Below, piece by piece: positions 42,795-51,737 of a DNA stretch of 64,000 bases (positions are counted from its first letter, which is position 1; each line of letters opens with the position of its first letter). This stretch comes from Trebonia sp963777905 (GTDB lineage: Bacteria; Actinomycetota; Actinomycetes; Streptosporangiales; Streptosporangiaceae). The position numbers were made by a program, and so were the translations under genes. The stretch spans positions 124,001 to 188,000 of the forward strand of contig CAVZSM010000008.1 in the NCBI GenBank assembly GCA_963777905.1, in the 5' to 3' direction. The notes under the pieces are model-generated. The model saw nothing but the letters and a program-made list of their open reading frames with translations, did not search any database and was not told the DNA's origin.

Positions 42795-43778
42795 ATGAGC
42801 GTACGGCACGCACTGTTGGCCCTGCTCAGTGAGGGCCCGAAGTACGGCCTGCAGCTCCGCGAGGAGTTCGAGGCCCGCACGGGCGAGGTCTGGCCGCTGA
42901 ACGTCGGCCAGGTGTACACGACCCTGCAGCGGCTGGAGCGCGACGGCCTGGTCGAGACGGCTGGAGCGGTTGGGGCGGGCGGGGCGGGGGATGACAGAGT
43001 TCCCGGCGAGCACGACGCGCTGGGGAACGTGCCAGGCGCGCCGCAGAAGGCATTCCGGATTACCCCGGCCGGCTCGGCGGAACTCGACCAGTGGCTGCGG
43101 GTGCCGCCGGACCTGAGCTCCCCGCCGCGCGACGAGCTGGTCATGAAGGTGCTCGTCGCCATCACGGTGCCGGGGACCGACGTGCACGAAATCATCCAGG
43201 CGCACCGCACCTACCTGGTCCAGCTGATGCAGGAGTGGACCAGGCTCAAGGAGGACGAGGACGGATCGGACCTGGCGTTCTCGCTTGTGGTGGACGCGGA
43301 ACTGTTCCGGCTCGACTCGGTGGTCCGCTGGCTGGACGCGGCCGACGGCCGGCTGCGCCGGGCCAAGGCCGAAGGCTGGGCGCCTGCGCGGACGGCGCAG
43401 GCGACGATGCCGGCGCGCGCCGGCGCCGGATTGGAGCGAGGCAGCAATGAGCGTGCTAGAACTGCGGTCGATATCCAAGGTGTTCGGCAGGGGCGCCGCC
43501 GAGGTGCAGGCGCTGCGCGACATCAGCATGTCGGTCCCGGCGGGCATGATGGTCGCGGTCATGGGACCGAGCGGGTCGGGCAAGTCGTCGCTGCTCACCA
43601 TCGCGGGGACGCTCGAGGAACCGACCTCGGGCGCCGTGCTGATCAACGGCCAGGACGTGGAGCGGATGTCGAACGGCGCCAAGGCACGGGTGCGCCGCCG
43701 CACGATCGGCTACGTCTTCCAGGACTTCAACCTGCTGCCAGGCCTGACCGCGGCGGAGAACGTGTCGCTGCCGCTTGA
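42795..43778 (+). CDS. PadR-family transcriptional regulator
   Basis: The N-terminal 200 or so residues are a typical PadR: SVRHALLALLSEGPKYGLQL, the winged helix ending VGQVYTTLQRLERDGLVE, then FRITPAGSAELDQWL and a helical dimerisation region to about RWLDAADGRLRRAK. As read, the frame then stays open 330 bases into the following ABC gene with coding-unlike Arg/Gly sequence. The natural stop was therefore probably near 43448, overlapping the ATPase start, and a small indel near 43390-43440 would restore this. PadR proteins usually repress a linked transporter, here the ABC/FtsX exporter. Confidence 0.82.
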   Translation: MSVRHALLALLSEGPKYGLQLREEFEARTGEVWPLNVGQVYTTLQRLERDGLVETAGAVGAGGAGDDRVPGEHDALGNVPGAPQKAFRITPAGSAELDQWLRVPPDLSSPPRDELVMKVLVAITVPGTDVHEIIQAHRTYLVQLMQEWTRLKEDEDGSDLAFSLVVDAELFRLDSVVRWLDAADGRLRRAKAEGWAPARTAQATMPARAGAGLERGSNERARTAVDIQGVRQGRRRGAGAARHQHVGPGGHDGRGHGTERVGQVVAAHHRGDARGTDLGRRADQRPGRGADVERRQGTGAPPHDRLRLPGLQPAARPDRGGERVAAA

Positions 43779-44162
43779 GCTGGACGGGATGAGCGCGCGC
43801 CGCGCGCACCTGGCCGGGCTCAAGGCCCTGGAAGACCTCGGGCTGGGAGATCAGGCCAGGCGCTTCCCCGATCAGCTCTCCGGCGGCGAGCGGCAGCGGG
43901 TGGCGATCGCCCGCGCCGTGGTGGGGGACCGGTCGCTGCTGCTCGCCGACGAGCCGTCCGGTGCCCTCGACTCGGCCAACGGCGAGTCCGTGATGCGGCT
44001 CATCCACACGTACTGCAAGCGCGGCACCGCCGCCGTCGTCGTCACCCACGACGCGCAGCTCGCGTCCTGGGCGGACCGGGTGGTGTTCCTGCGCGACGGC
44101 CGCGTCGTCGATCAGACCATGCCGCCGGCCGGCCCGAGTCGCTGCTGGAGCAGCCGTCATGA
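43447..44162 (+). CDS. MacB-type ABC ATPase (end displaced by a frameshift)
   Basis: About 238 residues starting MSVLELRSISKVFG. Walker A GPSGSGKSS, signature LSGGERQRVAIARA, Walker B SLLLADEP and H-loop VVTHD are intact, and the length matches MacB/LolD-type exporters. As read, the frame runs past the expected end; omission of one C in the CCC run at 44133-44135 explains this. In the restored frame the protein ends GPESLLEQPS and its TGA overlaps the permease ATG (44159-44162). It powers the FtsX-like permease. Confidence 0.87.
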
Positions 44163-46726
44163 GCATGCTGACGCTGGAACGCGACCGCCCCGTCCGCGAA
44201 CCGGACGACCCCAGGCGCGCTGCCGCCGCCCGGCGCGCGCTGTCCCGCTGGGTGCTCCGCCTCGCCGTCCGCGAGTGGAAGCAGCGGATCCTCATCGTCT
44301 TGCTGATCACCGTGGCGACCGCCGCGACGCTGTTCGCCATCGCGGTCGCCTCGGCAACCCCGGGGACGCCGAACGCCGGGATCTACGGCACGGCGCAGAC
44401 GCTCGTCCAGCTGCCAGGGAACACCCCCGGCCTGCCGGGCGTCGTCGCGAAGATCGAGAGGGCGTACGGCTCGGCGAGCGTGATCTACGACCAGCCGATC
44501 GTCACCGGCCAGGCCGGCGGCGCCGACCTGCGCGCCCAGGACCCGAACGCCCCGTACACGCGCGTACTGCTCGCGCTCGACTCGGGCCGTTACCCGACAG
44601 CGGCCGGCCAGGTCGCGGTCACCCCGGGGCTCGCCCAGCTGTACCGGCTGCGGATCGGCTCCGTCTGGCACGTCCCGGCTTCCGCGGGGGCAAGCGCGGG
44701 CCGTGCCTTTATCGTCACCGGCATCGTGGAGAACCCGTCGAACCTGCTCGACGAGTTCGCCCTCGTGCCGCCCGGCCAGGGCGCCGGGCTCGCCTCGCCA
44801 CAGAACGTGCGGATCTTCCTCGGCATAAGCATGGACTCGGCCGCCGCGTCGGCGGCCGGCAACGTCATCCCCAAGAACGCGACCGTCACCGCGCCGCAGC
44901 CGTCGGACTCCATCACCTCCCCGGCGACGATCGTGCTGATCGTCTCGGTGCTCGGCCTGGCCTTCATCGGCCTGGTCGCGACCGCCGCGTTCACCGTGAT
45001 GGCTCAGCGCAGGCAGCGCGCCCTCGGCATGCTCGCCTCCCTCGGCGCGACCGAGCGCGACGTCAGGTTCGTGCTGATCGTCGACGGCGTGGTGGCCGGC
45101 GTGCTCGGCGCGATCATCGGCGCGGCGCTCGGGCTGGGCCTCTGGTTCTGGTACTACCCGCATCTGGAGACCGCCACCGCGCATCGCACCGACCCGCTGA
45201 ACCTGCCGTGGGCGGCCGTGGTCATCGGCCTGCTGCTCGCCGTGGCCACCTCGGTCATCGCCGCCGCCTGGCCGGGGCGCGCGGTCAGCAAGGTCCCGGT
45301 GGTCGCCGCGATCTCGGGCCGGATCAGCGCGCCGCACGTGGTCAGAAGGTCGCTGCGCCCCGGCCTCATCTTCCTGGCCGCAGGCCTGTTCGTGCTGTAC
45401 TTCTCCGGCGGCTGGAACGGCGGCGGCGGCGACGCCTACCTGGTCATTGCCGCCATGATCGCCTGCGTGATCGCGTGCGCCCTGCTCGCCCCGTTCGCCG
45501 TGGACCGGCTCGCCCAGGTGGCAGGGCGCGCCCCGCTGGCCACCCGGCTGGCGCTGCGCGACCTCGCCAGGTACCGGTCCAGGTCGGGCGCGGCGCTGGC
45601 GGCGGTCTCGTTCGCGGTGTTCCTCGCGACCATCGCCATCGTCATCGCGAGCGTCCGGTACGACGACGCGCTCGACTACATCGCCCCGAACATGGCGTCC
45701 AACCAGCTCATCATGTACGCGCCAGGAAACGACCCGACCCAGTACCAGCCGGGTCAGGTCACCCCGGCAGCCAAGCTGGCCGCCAGCAGGCAAGAGGCGG
45801 ACACGCTCGCCGCGCAACTGCACGCGCCCGCCCCGCTCGAGCTCGACCTGGCGGTCAGCGTCAACGTCACGGCGCAAGGTCAGCCCACGGAGAACCAGTC
45901 CGGGGCGCTCGTCTCGCTGCACGGCCCTGGGGTCGGCGGCCGCATGTACCTGGCCACTCCGGCCCTGCTCAAGGCGTTCGGCGTCAGCGCGAGCCAGGTG
46001 AACCCGGCCGCCGACGTGCTCACCGTGCGCGCGGGACTGCCGGCGACGGGCGGCCTCGCGCTGGTCAGCGGCAGCTTCATCGCCGAGTCGCCGCCCGGGT
46101 GCCCCGCCGGGTCGTGCATCCTCAACCCGGTCATCCAGGAGGTCGGGAAGCTGCCGGCCGGCACCTCCCTGCCGAACACGGTGATCACCGAGCAGGCGGC
46201 CAGGGCGCTGCACGAGACGATCGTCCCGGTCGGCTGGCTGGTCCAGGCGCCTGCCGCGCTCACCCCGGTGCAGATCAACGCGGCCCGGCAGGCCGCGGTC
46301 GCCATCGGCACCACGATCGAGACCAAGTCCGGCCAGCTCGGCCTGGGGCAGATCAGTGAGGGCGCCACCGTCGGCGGCATCCTCATCGCGCTCGGCGTGC
46401 TGGCCATGACCGTCGGCCTGATCCGCTCCGAGACCGCCAGCGATCTGCGCACGCTCACCGCGACGGGAGCGGGCTGGCGCACCAGGCGGGCGCTCACCGG
46501 CGTCACCGCGGGCGTGATCGCGCTGCTCGGCGCGGCGCTGGGCACTGTGGCCGCGTTCCTGGCCTCGCTCGCCTGGGCGCACTCGAGCCTTACCCAGACG
46601 TTCGGCAACGTGCCGTGGGCCGATGTCGGGCTGCTGGTCATCGGCATGCCGCTGGTCGGCGCCGCGGCCGGCTGGCTGCTCGGCGGCCGCGCGCCGTCCG
46701 CGGTCTCCCGTCAGCCCCTGGAGTAA
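44159..46726 (+). CDS. FtsX-like ABC transporter permease
   Basis: An 855-residue membrane protein. An N-terminal span (RILIVLLITVATAATLFAIA) is followed by a large extracytoplasmic domain, three spans around residues 255-370 in the FtsX pattern (FIGLVATAAFTVMAQRRQRALGMLASLGAT), a second block of spans, another outer domain and a final trio of spans. It works with the ATPase encoded just upstream, with which it overlaps by four bases, to export a lipid or peptide or to transmit force. PadR probably regulates both. Confidence 0.88.
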   Translation: MSMLTLERDRPVREPDDPRRAAAARRALSRWVLRLAVREWKQRILIVLLITVATAATLFAIAVASATPGTPNAGIYGTAQTLVQLPGNTPGLPGVVAKIERAYGSASVIYDQPIVTGQAGGADLRAQDPNAPYTRVLLALDSGRYPTAAGQVAVTPGLAQLYRLRIGSVWHVPASAGASAGRAFIVTGIVENPSNLLDEFALVPPGQGAGLASPQNVRIFLGISMDSAAASAAGNVIPKNATVTAPQPSDSITSPATIVLIVSVLGLAFIGLVATAAFTVMAQRRQRALGMLASLGATERDVRFVLIVDGVVAGVLGAIIGAALGLGLWFWYYPHLETATAHRTDPLNLPWAAVVIGLLLAVATSVIAAAWPGRAVSKVPVVAAISGRISAPHVVRRSLRPGLIFLAAGLFVLYFSGGWNGGGGDAYLVIAAMIACVIACALLAPFAVDRLAQVAGRAPLATRLALRDLARYRSRSGAALAAVSFAVFLATIAIVIASVRYDDALDYIAPNMASNQLIMYAPGNDPTQYQPGQVTPAAKLAASRQEADTLAAQLHAPAPLELDLAVSVNVTAQGQPTENQSGALVSLHGPGVGGRMYLATPALLKAFGVSASQVNPAADVLTVRAGLPATGGLALVSGSFIAESPPGCPAGSCILNPVIQEVGKLPAGTSLPNTVITEQAARALHETIVPVGWLVQAPAALTPVQINAARQAAVAIGTTIETKSGQLGLGQISEGATVGGILIALGVLAMTVGLIRSETASDLRTLTATGAGWRTRRALTGVTAGVIALLGAALGTVAAFLASLAWAHSSLTQTFGNVPWADVGLLVIGMPLVGAAAGWLLGGRAPSAVSRQPLE

Positions 46727-46800
46727 CCGGTGATTCGGTGCCCGCGACACGCCGGAAAAATCTCGCCGTGCGCGGGATGCCGCGAGTATCGTCTCAATTC

Positions 46801-47373
46801 GTGACGGGAGCGCCGGCTTTCAGTGTCGTAGCGGACGTCGTGATCGTGAAGGGGGAGACGCCGGCCGGGGACCGGACCTGGCTGTCACTCCCGGACGAGA
46901 GCGCGCACCGCGCGGTCGTGCACGTGATCCACGACCTGCCGCACCTGGTTGTCGAGTCGGTGTTCGGCCTGCCTGACGGGCTGTGGGGAACGCTGGCCGC
47001 GGGCGGTTTCGAGCCCGCCAACCGCGCGCTGACGAGGCGCAACTCGCACCTCCGCCTGGTCACTGACGCGCCGCTCGACGAGCTCGCGGCCAGGAACTGG
47101 CCCGCGCACAAGGTCGCGAAGGCCGCGGTCAACGCGGTGCTCAACCGGTGGGGCGACGGGCCTGACACGCCGCAGGGCGTCAGGGACCGGCTGCGCGGCT
47201 ACGGCCCCGACGCGGCGGAGCTGGCCGGTCAGCTGGACGACGACAGCATCCGGCTCGCCGCCGCGGGTGTCCGCCGCCTGTACCGCGAGTGGGCCGCCCT
47301 GCCGGCAGGCGAGACCCTCCGCCTCACCTGGCCGCTGCACGACAGCTGGCTGCGCCTCATGTCCCCGGCGTAG
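46801..47373 (+). CDS. Conserved hypothetical protein
   Basis: About 190 residues from GTG 46801; an ATG at 46777 is equally possible. I do not recognise the family. Visible features: a beta-rich N-terminal part (VVADVVIVKGETPAGDRTWLSLP, AVVHVIHDLPHLVVESVFGL), the segment NWPAHKVAKAAVNAVLNRWGDG and a C-terminal RRLYREWAALPAGETLRLTWPL. No signal or membrane segment. It is followed 18 bases later by a PPOX gene. Confidence 0.62.
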   Translation: MTGAPAFSVVADVVIVKGETPAGDRTWLSLPDESAHRAVVHVIHDLPHLVVESVFGLPDGLWGTLAAGGFEPANRALTRRNSHLRLVTDAPLDELAARNWPAHKVAKAAVNAVLNRWGDGPDTPQGVRDRLRGYGPDAAELAGQLDDDSIRLAAAGVRRLYREWAALPAGETLRLTWPLHDSWLRLMSPA

Positions 47374-47391
47374 CACGGCTACGCTTCGGCT

Positions 47392-47802
47392 ATGAGCGTG
47401 TTCACCGATAAGGAACTGGACTACCTCGCCGGGCAGCGGCTGGGCCGGATCGCGACCGTCGGCGCGGACGGGCAGCCGCACGTGGTGCCCACGTCGTTCC
47501 GCTACAACCCCGACCACGACGCCATCGAGGTGGGCGGGCTGCGGATGAGCCAGACCAAGAAGGTCCGCGACGTGCAGCGCACCGGCCGGGCGAGCATCGT
47601 CGTCGATGACGTGCTGCCGCCGTGGTCGCCGCGCATGATCGAGATCCGCGGGACCGCCGAGGTGATCGCGTCCGGCGGCAAGGCCCTGTCGGACAACTTC
47701 GAGGACACCATCGTCCGCATCACGCCGGTCCGCATCATCGCGTTCGGGATCGACTCCGGTGACCGTGGCATGAACGCGCGCTCGATGCCTCCCGGGTCCT
47801 AG
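47392..47802 (+). CDS. PPOX-class F420-dependent enzyme
   Basis: A 136-residue split-barrel flavin/F420 protein: FTDKELDYLAGQRLGRIATV, GQPHVVPTSFRYNPDHDAIE, KKVRDVQRTGRASIVVDDV and a C-terminal RIIAFGIDSG. Closest in character to the PPOX-type enzymes that use F420H2. TACGCT lies six bases before the ATG, so the transcript may be leaderless. The VOC gene starts two bases downstream of its stop. Confidence 0.86.
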   Translation: MSVFTDKELDYLAGQRLGRIATVGADGQPHVVPTSFRYNPDHDAIEVGGLRMSQTKKVRDVQRTGRASIVVDDVLPPWSPRMIEIRGTAEVIASGGKALSDNFEDTIVRITPVRIIAFGIDSGDRGMNARSMPPGS

Positions 47803-47804
47803 CC

Positions 47805-48479
47805 ATGGCGATCGCGCGATACAAGGACCTGTGCATGGACGCGGGCGACCCGGCCACGCTCGGCGTGTTCTGGGCGGGCGCGCTCGGCCTCACCTGGCGG
47901 GTCAGGGACAACGGCGAGGGGCTGCTGACCGGCCCCACCAAGCGGCACGCGATCTGGGTCGCCGTGGTGCCCGAGCCCAGGACCGTCAAGAACCGGGTGC
48001 ACCTGGACGTCTACGCGCGGGACCTGGCGGACCTGGAGGCACTGGGCGCGACCGTCCTCGAGCCGCAGACCGGCCAGCGCAAATGGACGGTGATGGCCGA
48101 CCCCGAAGGCGGCGAGTTCTGCGCGTTCCTGCGCGGCGAGCCCCGGGACGAGCGGCTGCACGCCCTGGTGGTGGACTGCGCGGACCCGGAGGCGCAGGCG
48201 CGCTGGTGGGCTCGTGTCTACGGGGTGGACGCCGCCGCGATGAACAACGGCTGGTTCTCGCTCGAGGGCATCCCTGACATGCCGATCCGCTCGATGGACT
48301 TCGTCCCGGTGCCCGAACAGAAGACCGTCAAGAACCGCATCCACTGGGACGTCACGGTGCCCGCCGTGGCGCCGCTCGCCTCGGCCGGCGCCGTCGTCCT
48401 CCGCGAGCCGGACGACGACATCGGCTGGTACGTCCTGGCCGACCCAGAAGGCAACGAGTTCTGCGCATTCACCGAGTAG
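47805..48479 (+). CDS. VOC-family (glyoxalase-like) protein, two tandem domains
   Basis: A 224-residue protein with two glyoxalase-like halves: LGVFWAGALGLTWR ... NRVHLDVYARDL ... VMADPEGGEFCAF, then ARWWARVYGVDAA ... NRIHWDVTVP ... VLADPEGNEFCAF. The repeated HxDV and PEGxEFCAF segments contribute the usual metal-ligand positions. Such proteins range from dioxygenases to drug-binding resistance proteins; no specific substrate can be given. Confidence 0.84.
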   Translation: MAIARYKDLCMDAGDPATLGVFWAGALGLTWRVRDNGEGLLTGPTKRHAIWVAVVPEPRTVKNRVHLDVYARDLADLEALGATVLEPQTGQRKWTVMADPEGGEFCAFLRGEPRDERLHALVVDCADPEAQARWWARVYGVDAAAMNNGWFSLEGIPDMPIRSMDFVPVPEQKTVKNRIHWDVTVPAVAPLASAGAVVLREPDDDIGWYVLADPEGNEFCAFTE

Positions 48480-48491
48480 CCGGACCCAGCG

Positions 48492-49082
48492 TTACCCCAG
48501 CCGGTCGAGGAACTCCCTGGAGTGCCGCAGCACCTGCGCCGCCGCGTCCGGGTCGTAGGACGGCAGCGAGCTGTCTTCGAACAAGTGCCGGTCGCCCGGG
48601 TAGAGGAACAACTGACCCAGCTCGGGGCCGACCGTCTCGACCAGCTCACGGGCGGCGTCGAGGTCGCCTTCCAGCGCGAACAACGGGTCCTTGTCCATGC
48701 CGTGGATCTGCACGGCGACGCCGTCGGGCCACGGGCCGAAGGCCCAGTCGCCGGTGAGCGGGATGCAGCCCTCGTACAGCAGCGCGCCGCGCGCGCCCGG
48801 CCGGGTCTGGGCGAGCCGCTGCGCCTGGGCGGAGCCCATGGAAAAGCCCCCGTACACCAGGCCGCCGGGCAGGCCGGCTACGGCCCGGTCGACGCGCTCG
48901 CTCAGCGCCTTGAACCCGATGCCGTCGGCGAACGCGATCCCGTCGTCGATCGTCGCCGGCCGCTCGCCGTCGAACAGGTCCGGCGTGTGCACGGTGTGCC
49001 CGCCAGTGCCCAGCTCCTCGGCGAACGCGCGGATGCCGTCGGTGAGCCCCTGCACGTGGTGGAACAAGACGACCTCGGCCAT
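48492..49082 (-). CDS. Dienelactone hydrolase family protein
   Basis: A 196-residue alpha/beta hydrolase starting MAEVVLFHHVQGLTDGIRAF. The nucleophile elbow is GGFSMGSA (Ser in place of the Cys of classical dienelactone hydrolases), with Asp and His in the late segments around DPLFALEGD and YPGDRHLFEDSS. Divergent from an ArsR-type regulator; the 81-base gap holds two tandem palindromes, so it is a likely target. Confidence 0.85.
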   Translation of the reverse strand: MAEVVLFHHVQGLTDGIRAFAEELGTGGHTVHTPDLFDGERPATIDDGIAFADGIGFKALSERVDRAVAGLPGGLVYGGFSMGSAQAQRLAQTRPGARGALLYEGCIPLTGDWAFGPWPDGVAVQIHGMDKDPLFALEGDLDAARELVETVGPELGQLFLYPGDRHLFEDSSLPSYDPDAAAQVLRHSREFLDRLG

Positions 49083-49121
49083 GGCTGCGCTCCTATGACT
49101 GGACGGCAGTAATCGAATGGT

Positions 49122-49156
49122 CCATAAACTTGGTATGTTCCATAACCCTAGTATGG
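49122..49156. promoter_or_regulatory. Tandem palindromic operator between hydrolase and ArsR-type genes
   Basis: Two copies of CCATAAnCnTnGTATG occur at 49122-49137 and 49140-49156; the second (CCATAACCCTAGTATGG) is a perfect 5-bp inverted repeat around a 7-base centre. TATGGT (49152-49157) is six bases from the ATG at 49164 and may be a leaderless -10, so binding would block transcription of the regulator itself. Confidence 0.7.
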
Positions 49157-49163
49157 TGCCTAC

Positions 49164-49770
49164 ATGACGGTCAATGAGCGGATCCCGGATTACGACCTCG
49201 AGGATATGGTCGTGGTCACCGCGCCAGGGCAACTGCGCGCGCTGGCCGACCCGCTGCGCGGCATAATCCTGGAACTGCTCCTCGAGCGGGCCGCCACGGT
49301 CACCGAGATGGCGCGGGCGGTCGGCCGCCCCAAGAGCACCGTCGCCTATCACGTGAACCTGCTCGTCGACGAGGGCCTGCTCCGCGTGGTGCGCACCCGG
49401 CGGGTGCGCGCGATCGAGGAGCGGTACTACGGCCGGGTCGCCAGGACCCTCTACATCGGCGCGCTCACCCGCGCCGAGGATAAGCAGGTCGTGGCCGCCA
49501 TCAACGGGATCGCGCGAGGCCGCTGTCGAGTCCGCCGCCGCGCACGCGGCCGACGACGTGCGGGGCACGCTCGTGCACGCCCGCATCCCGATCGGCGAGG
49601 TGCGGAACTTCTGGGCCCAGGTCCAGGAGCTCGCCCGCCAGTTCGCCCAGATTCCGCGCTCCGGCGACCAGGTGTACGGCTTCGTGGCCGGCCTGTATCC
49701 CACCGACGCCCCCACCCTCCCCGACGCCGTCGTTCGAGCCGGCCGGTTAACCGCGCTCCCAGGGATCACA
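49164..49770 (+). pseudogene. ArsR-type HTH regulator interrupted by a frameshift
   Basis: The first frame gives an ArsR-like winged helix (LRALADPLRGIILELLLERA, VTEMARAVGRPKSTVAYHVN, LVDEGLLRVVRTRRVRAIEERY). The continuation is in another frame from about 49520: EAAVESAAAHAADDVRGTLV then IPIGEVRNFWAQVQELARQF and DQVYGFVAGLYPTDAP. The shift falls in the alternating GC run GCGCGAGG; a one-base loss or two-base gain restores the whole. The exact end is uncertain because both frames run into the convergent MBL gene. Probably functional if the shift is a sequencing error. Confidence 0.75.
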
Positions 49771-50608
49771 GCTCCATGGTGGCGCCCTGGGCCGCGACGG
49801 TCACCGGGATTTCCGCGGTCTCGAACCGGCGGGCGATCTCGTCTAGCTCGGCGTCGGTGCGGGAGGGCTTGTGGTGGAACAGCGCCAGCCGCCGCGCGCC
49901 GGCCAGCACCGCGAGGCGCACGGCGTACTCCGCCGCCGCGTGGCCGAACGCCGCCTCGGCGGGCAGTTCCTCGGCGAGCAGCTGGGCGTCGTGCACGAGC
50001 AGGTCGGCGCCGTCGGCGAGGGCCATCGCGTCGGGGTGGTATTCGCCGAGCCCGTCAGGGCCGGGACCGTACGCGGTCGGGCAGTGGTCGGTGATGTAGG
50101 CCAGCACGCAGCGCCCGTCGCTCACCCGGTAACCGAACGTCCTGCCGCCCTTGTGCGGGATCTCCCGCGCCTCGACGGTGAACCCCTCGGCCTTGAACTG
50201 GCCGGGCGAGATCGACCCGAACCGCCAGTCGCCGCGCAGCCCGGCCGGCGGGATCGGGAAGAACGGGGGTGACATCACCTGCGCCAGCAGTTCCTCCGCG
50301 CCGGTGCCGTCCTCCTGGTCGGGCAGCAGCAGGGTGACCCGCGCGTCATCCCGGTCGCCGGCCAGGAAGAAGGGCAGCCCGAGGGAGTGGTCCCAGTGCA
50401 GGTGGGTGAGCAGCATCGTGCCGGTGAACGGCTCGCCGCCGAGCAGCCCGGTGACATTGGCCAGGCCGGTTCCCGCGTCGAGCAACAGCACCGGCGGCGA
50501 GCCGGCTGAGTGCGACACCGCCACGCAGGACGTGTCTCCGCCGTATCGGGCGAACCGCGCGCCGGTGGCCGGCGTGGATCCGCGGACTCCGCAAAAGGTG
50601 ATAAGCAC
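49766..50608 (-). CDS. MBL-fold metallo-hydrolase
   Basis: A 280-residue metallo-beta-lactamase-fold protein starting VLITFCGVRGSTP at GTG 50608, five bases after the upstream gene's stop. The metal motif is HLHWDH (H-x-H-x-D-H), with further ligands in REIPHKGG, ITDH and a late FHHKPS. This resembles the phosphodiesterase-like MBL proteins near cyclic-nucleotide domains. The overlap with the cyclic-nucleotide-binding gene's context suggests it may hydrolyse or sense a cyclic nucleotide, which is inference. Confidence 0.85.
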   Translation of the reverse strand: MLITFCGVRGSTPATGARFARYGGDTSCVAVSHSAGSPPVLLLDAGTGLANVTGLLGGEPFTGTMLLTHLHWDHSLGLPFFLAGDRDDARVTLLLPDQEDGTGAEELLAQVMSPPFFPIPPAGLRGDWRFGSISPGQFKAEGFTVEAREIPHKGGRTFGYRVSDGRCVLAYITDHCPTAYGPGPDGLGEYHPDAMALADGADLLVHDAQLLAEELPAEAAFGHAAAEYAVRLAVLAGARRLALFHHKPSRTDAELDEIARRFETAEIPVTVAAQGATMEL

Positions 50609-50613
50609 TCCGG

Positions 50614-51654
50614 TCAGGCCTGGCCGCTGGGCTGAGTGCCCGTCTCTTCCCGGCGGTGCCCGCCGGACAGTTCCTGCAGGGCGGCCTGCTCGAACTGCGC
50701 GCCGTCGACCGACGCGACCTTGCACCGCGTCACGGTGACCACGCTCGCCGTGCGGGTGCCCGCCTCCAGGCCGGCCCGCTCGCCGAGCATCGCGCCAGGC
50801 CCGTACTCCGCGAGCGGCTCGCCGTCGTGTTCCACCCGCACGATCCCGTCCAGGACCAGGTAGACGTCGGTCCCTGGCTGCCCCTGCTGAACCAGGGTCG
50901 CGCCGGCCGGGAAGTTCTCGATCCGCGGCTTGGCGGCGCCGTGCATCAGCTGCACGGAAAGCTGGCGTTCGAGTGCCGTCTCGACGGCCACGACCAGCGC
51001 GGGGGAGTCCTCGTCGCCCCACGGCGTGTGCTTGCCGAACGACTTGCGGTACCACTCGCTGAAGTCCGTCAGCCCGGACTTGCGGGCCAGCTTGCCCCCG
51101 TCGTCGTAAATCCAGTGCCGCGGGAACACGCTCGCGCCCTGGACGTCGAGCTCCGCGCGTCCGTCGGCGTGCAGGGTGAGGTTCAGCGTCGACCACACGG
51201 TCGGCGCCTGCCACTGCACGTACGGCGGGTGCGCGACCCGGCGCGGCGCCGGCACTCCGGTCTTGCCGCCGCACGTCTGGGTGAACGTGACCTGGCCGTC
51301 GCCGGACTCCGGCGCCTTGCGGATCTCGGGGAACGTGACGGCCTGGAACGTGCGGCGGACCGGGCCAACGCCCACCGTGGTGGCGCCGATGCGGACGCCG
51401 CTGTCGGGCGCGTAGCCGGCGTCGGTGATCCGGCCCGCCCCGTCGGTCTCGACCCACGCCTTGAGCACGTTCGCGAACCGGAACTTGTCGGCCGCCTGCA
51501 GTGCGGCGAGGCTCTGCTCGCCAGACGGGGTGAGCTCGTCGGGCGGCGGGTTGTCGTAATGCGCGAGCCCGCTCTCGAACGCGGCCTTCATGGAGCCGGT
51601 GACCGCCTCAGAGGGGATCCAGGAGAGCGAGGTGACACTGCTTTCATATCGCAT
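50614..51654 (-). CDS. Cyclic-nucleotide-binding-domain protein
   Basis: A 346-residue soluble protein. Residues about 240-325 form a cyclic-nucleotide-binding (CRP-like) barrel: FPAGATLVQQGQPGTDVYLV, then VRVEHDGEPLAEYGPGAMLGERAGLEAGTR, containing the G-E-R phosphate cassette. The N-terminal 230 residues (including QTCGGKTGVPAPRRV and WSEWY-like FSEWYRKSFGK) match nothing I recognise. No HTH is present, so it is not a CRP-type regulator. The MBL gene follows five bases downstream, probably co-transcribed. Confidence 0.8.
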   Translation of the reverse strand: MRYESSVTSLSWIPSEAVTGSMKAAFESGLAHYDNPPPDELTPSGEQSLAALQAADKFRFANVLKAWVETDGAGRITDAGYAPDSGVRIGATTVGVGPVRRTFQAVTFPEIRKAPESGDGQVTFTQTCGGKTGVPAPRRVAHPPYVQWQAPTVWSTLNLTLHADGRAELDVQGASVFPRHWIYDDGGKLARKSGLTDFSEWYRKSFGKHTPWGDEDSPALVVAVETALERQLSVQLMHGAAKPRIENFPAGATLVQQGQPGTDVYLVLDGIVRVEHDGEPLAEYGPGAMLGERAGLEAGTRTASVVTVTRCKVASVDGAQFEQAALQELSGGHRREETGTQPSGQA

Positions 51655-51737
51655 ACTCCGACGTTATGCCGTACCCGCTTCACCAGCGAGGGTGCTTCCG
51701 CGCGCTTTCTGGTGTACCTACCACTACCGTATTCCGT

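Noticed and set aside
43447..46359. Single 970-residue fusion of the ABC ATPase with a second domain
   Set aside because: Past the ATPase the frame is coding-unlike and overlaps the real permease frame; a one-base correction at 44133-44135 gives normal ends.
44042..46750. Long minus-strand open frame opposite the FtsX-like permease
   Set aside because: It is the shadow of the permease gene; the sequence is Gly/Arg/Asp-rich and non-protein-like.
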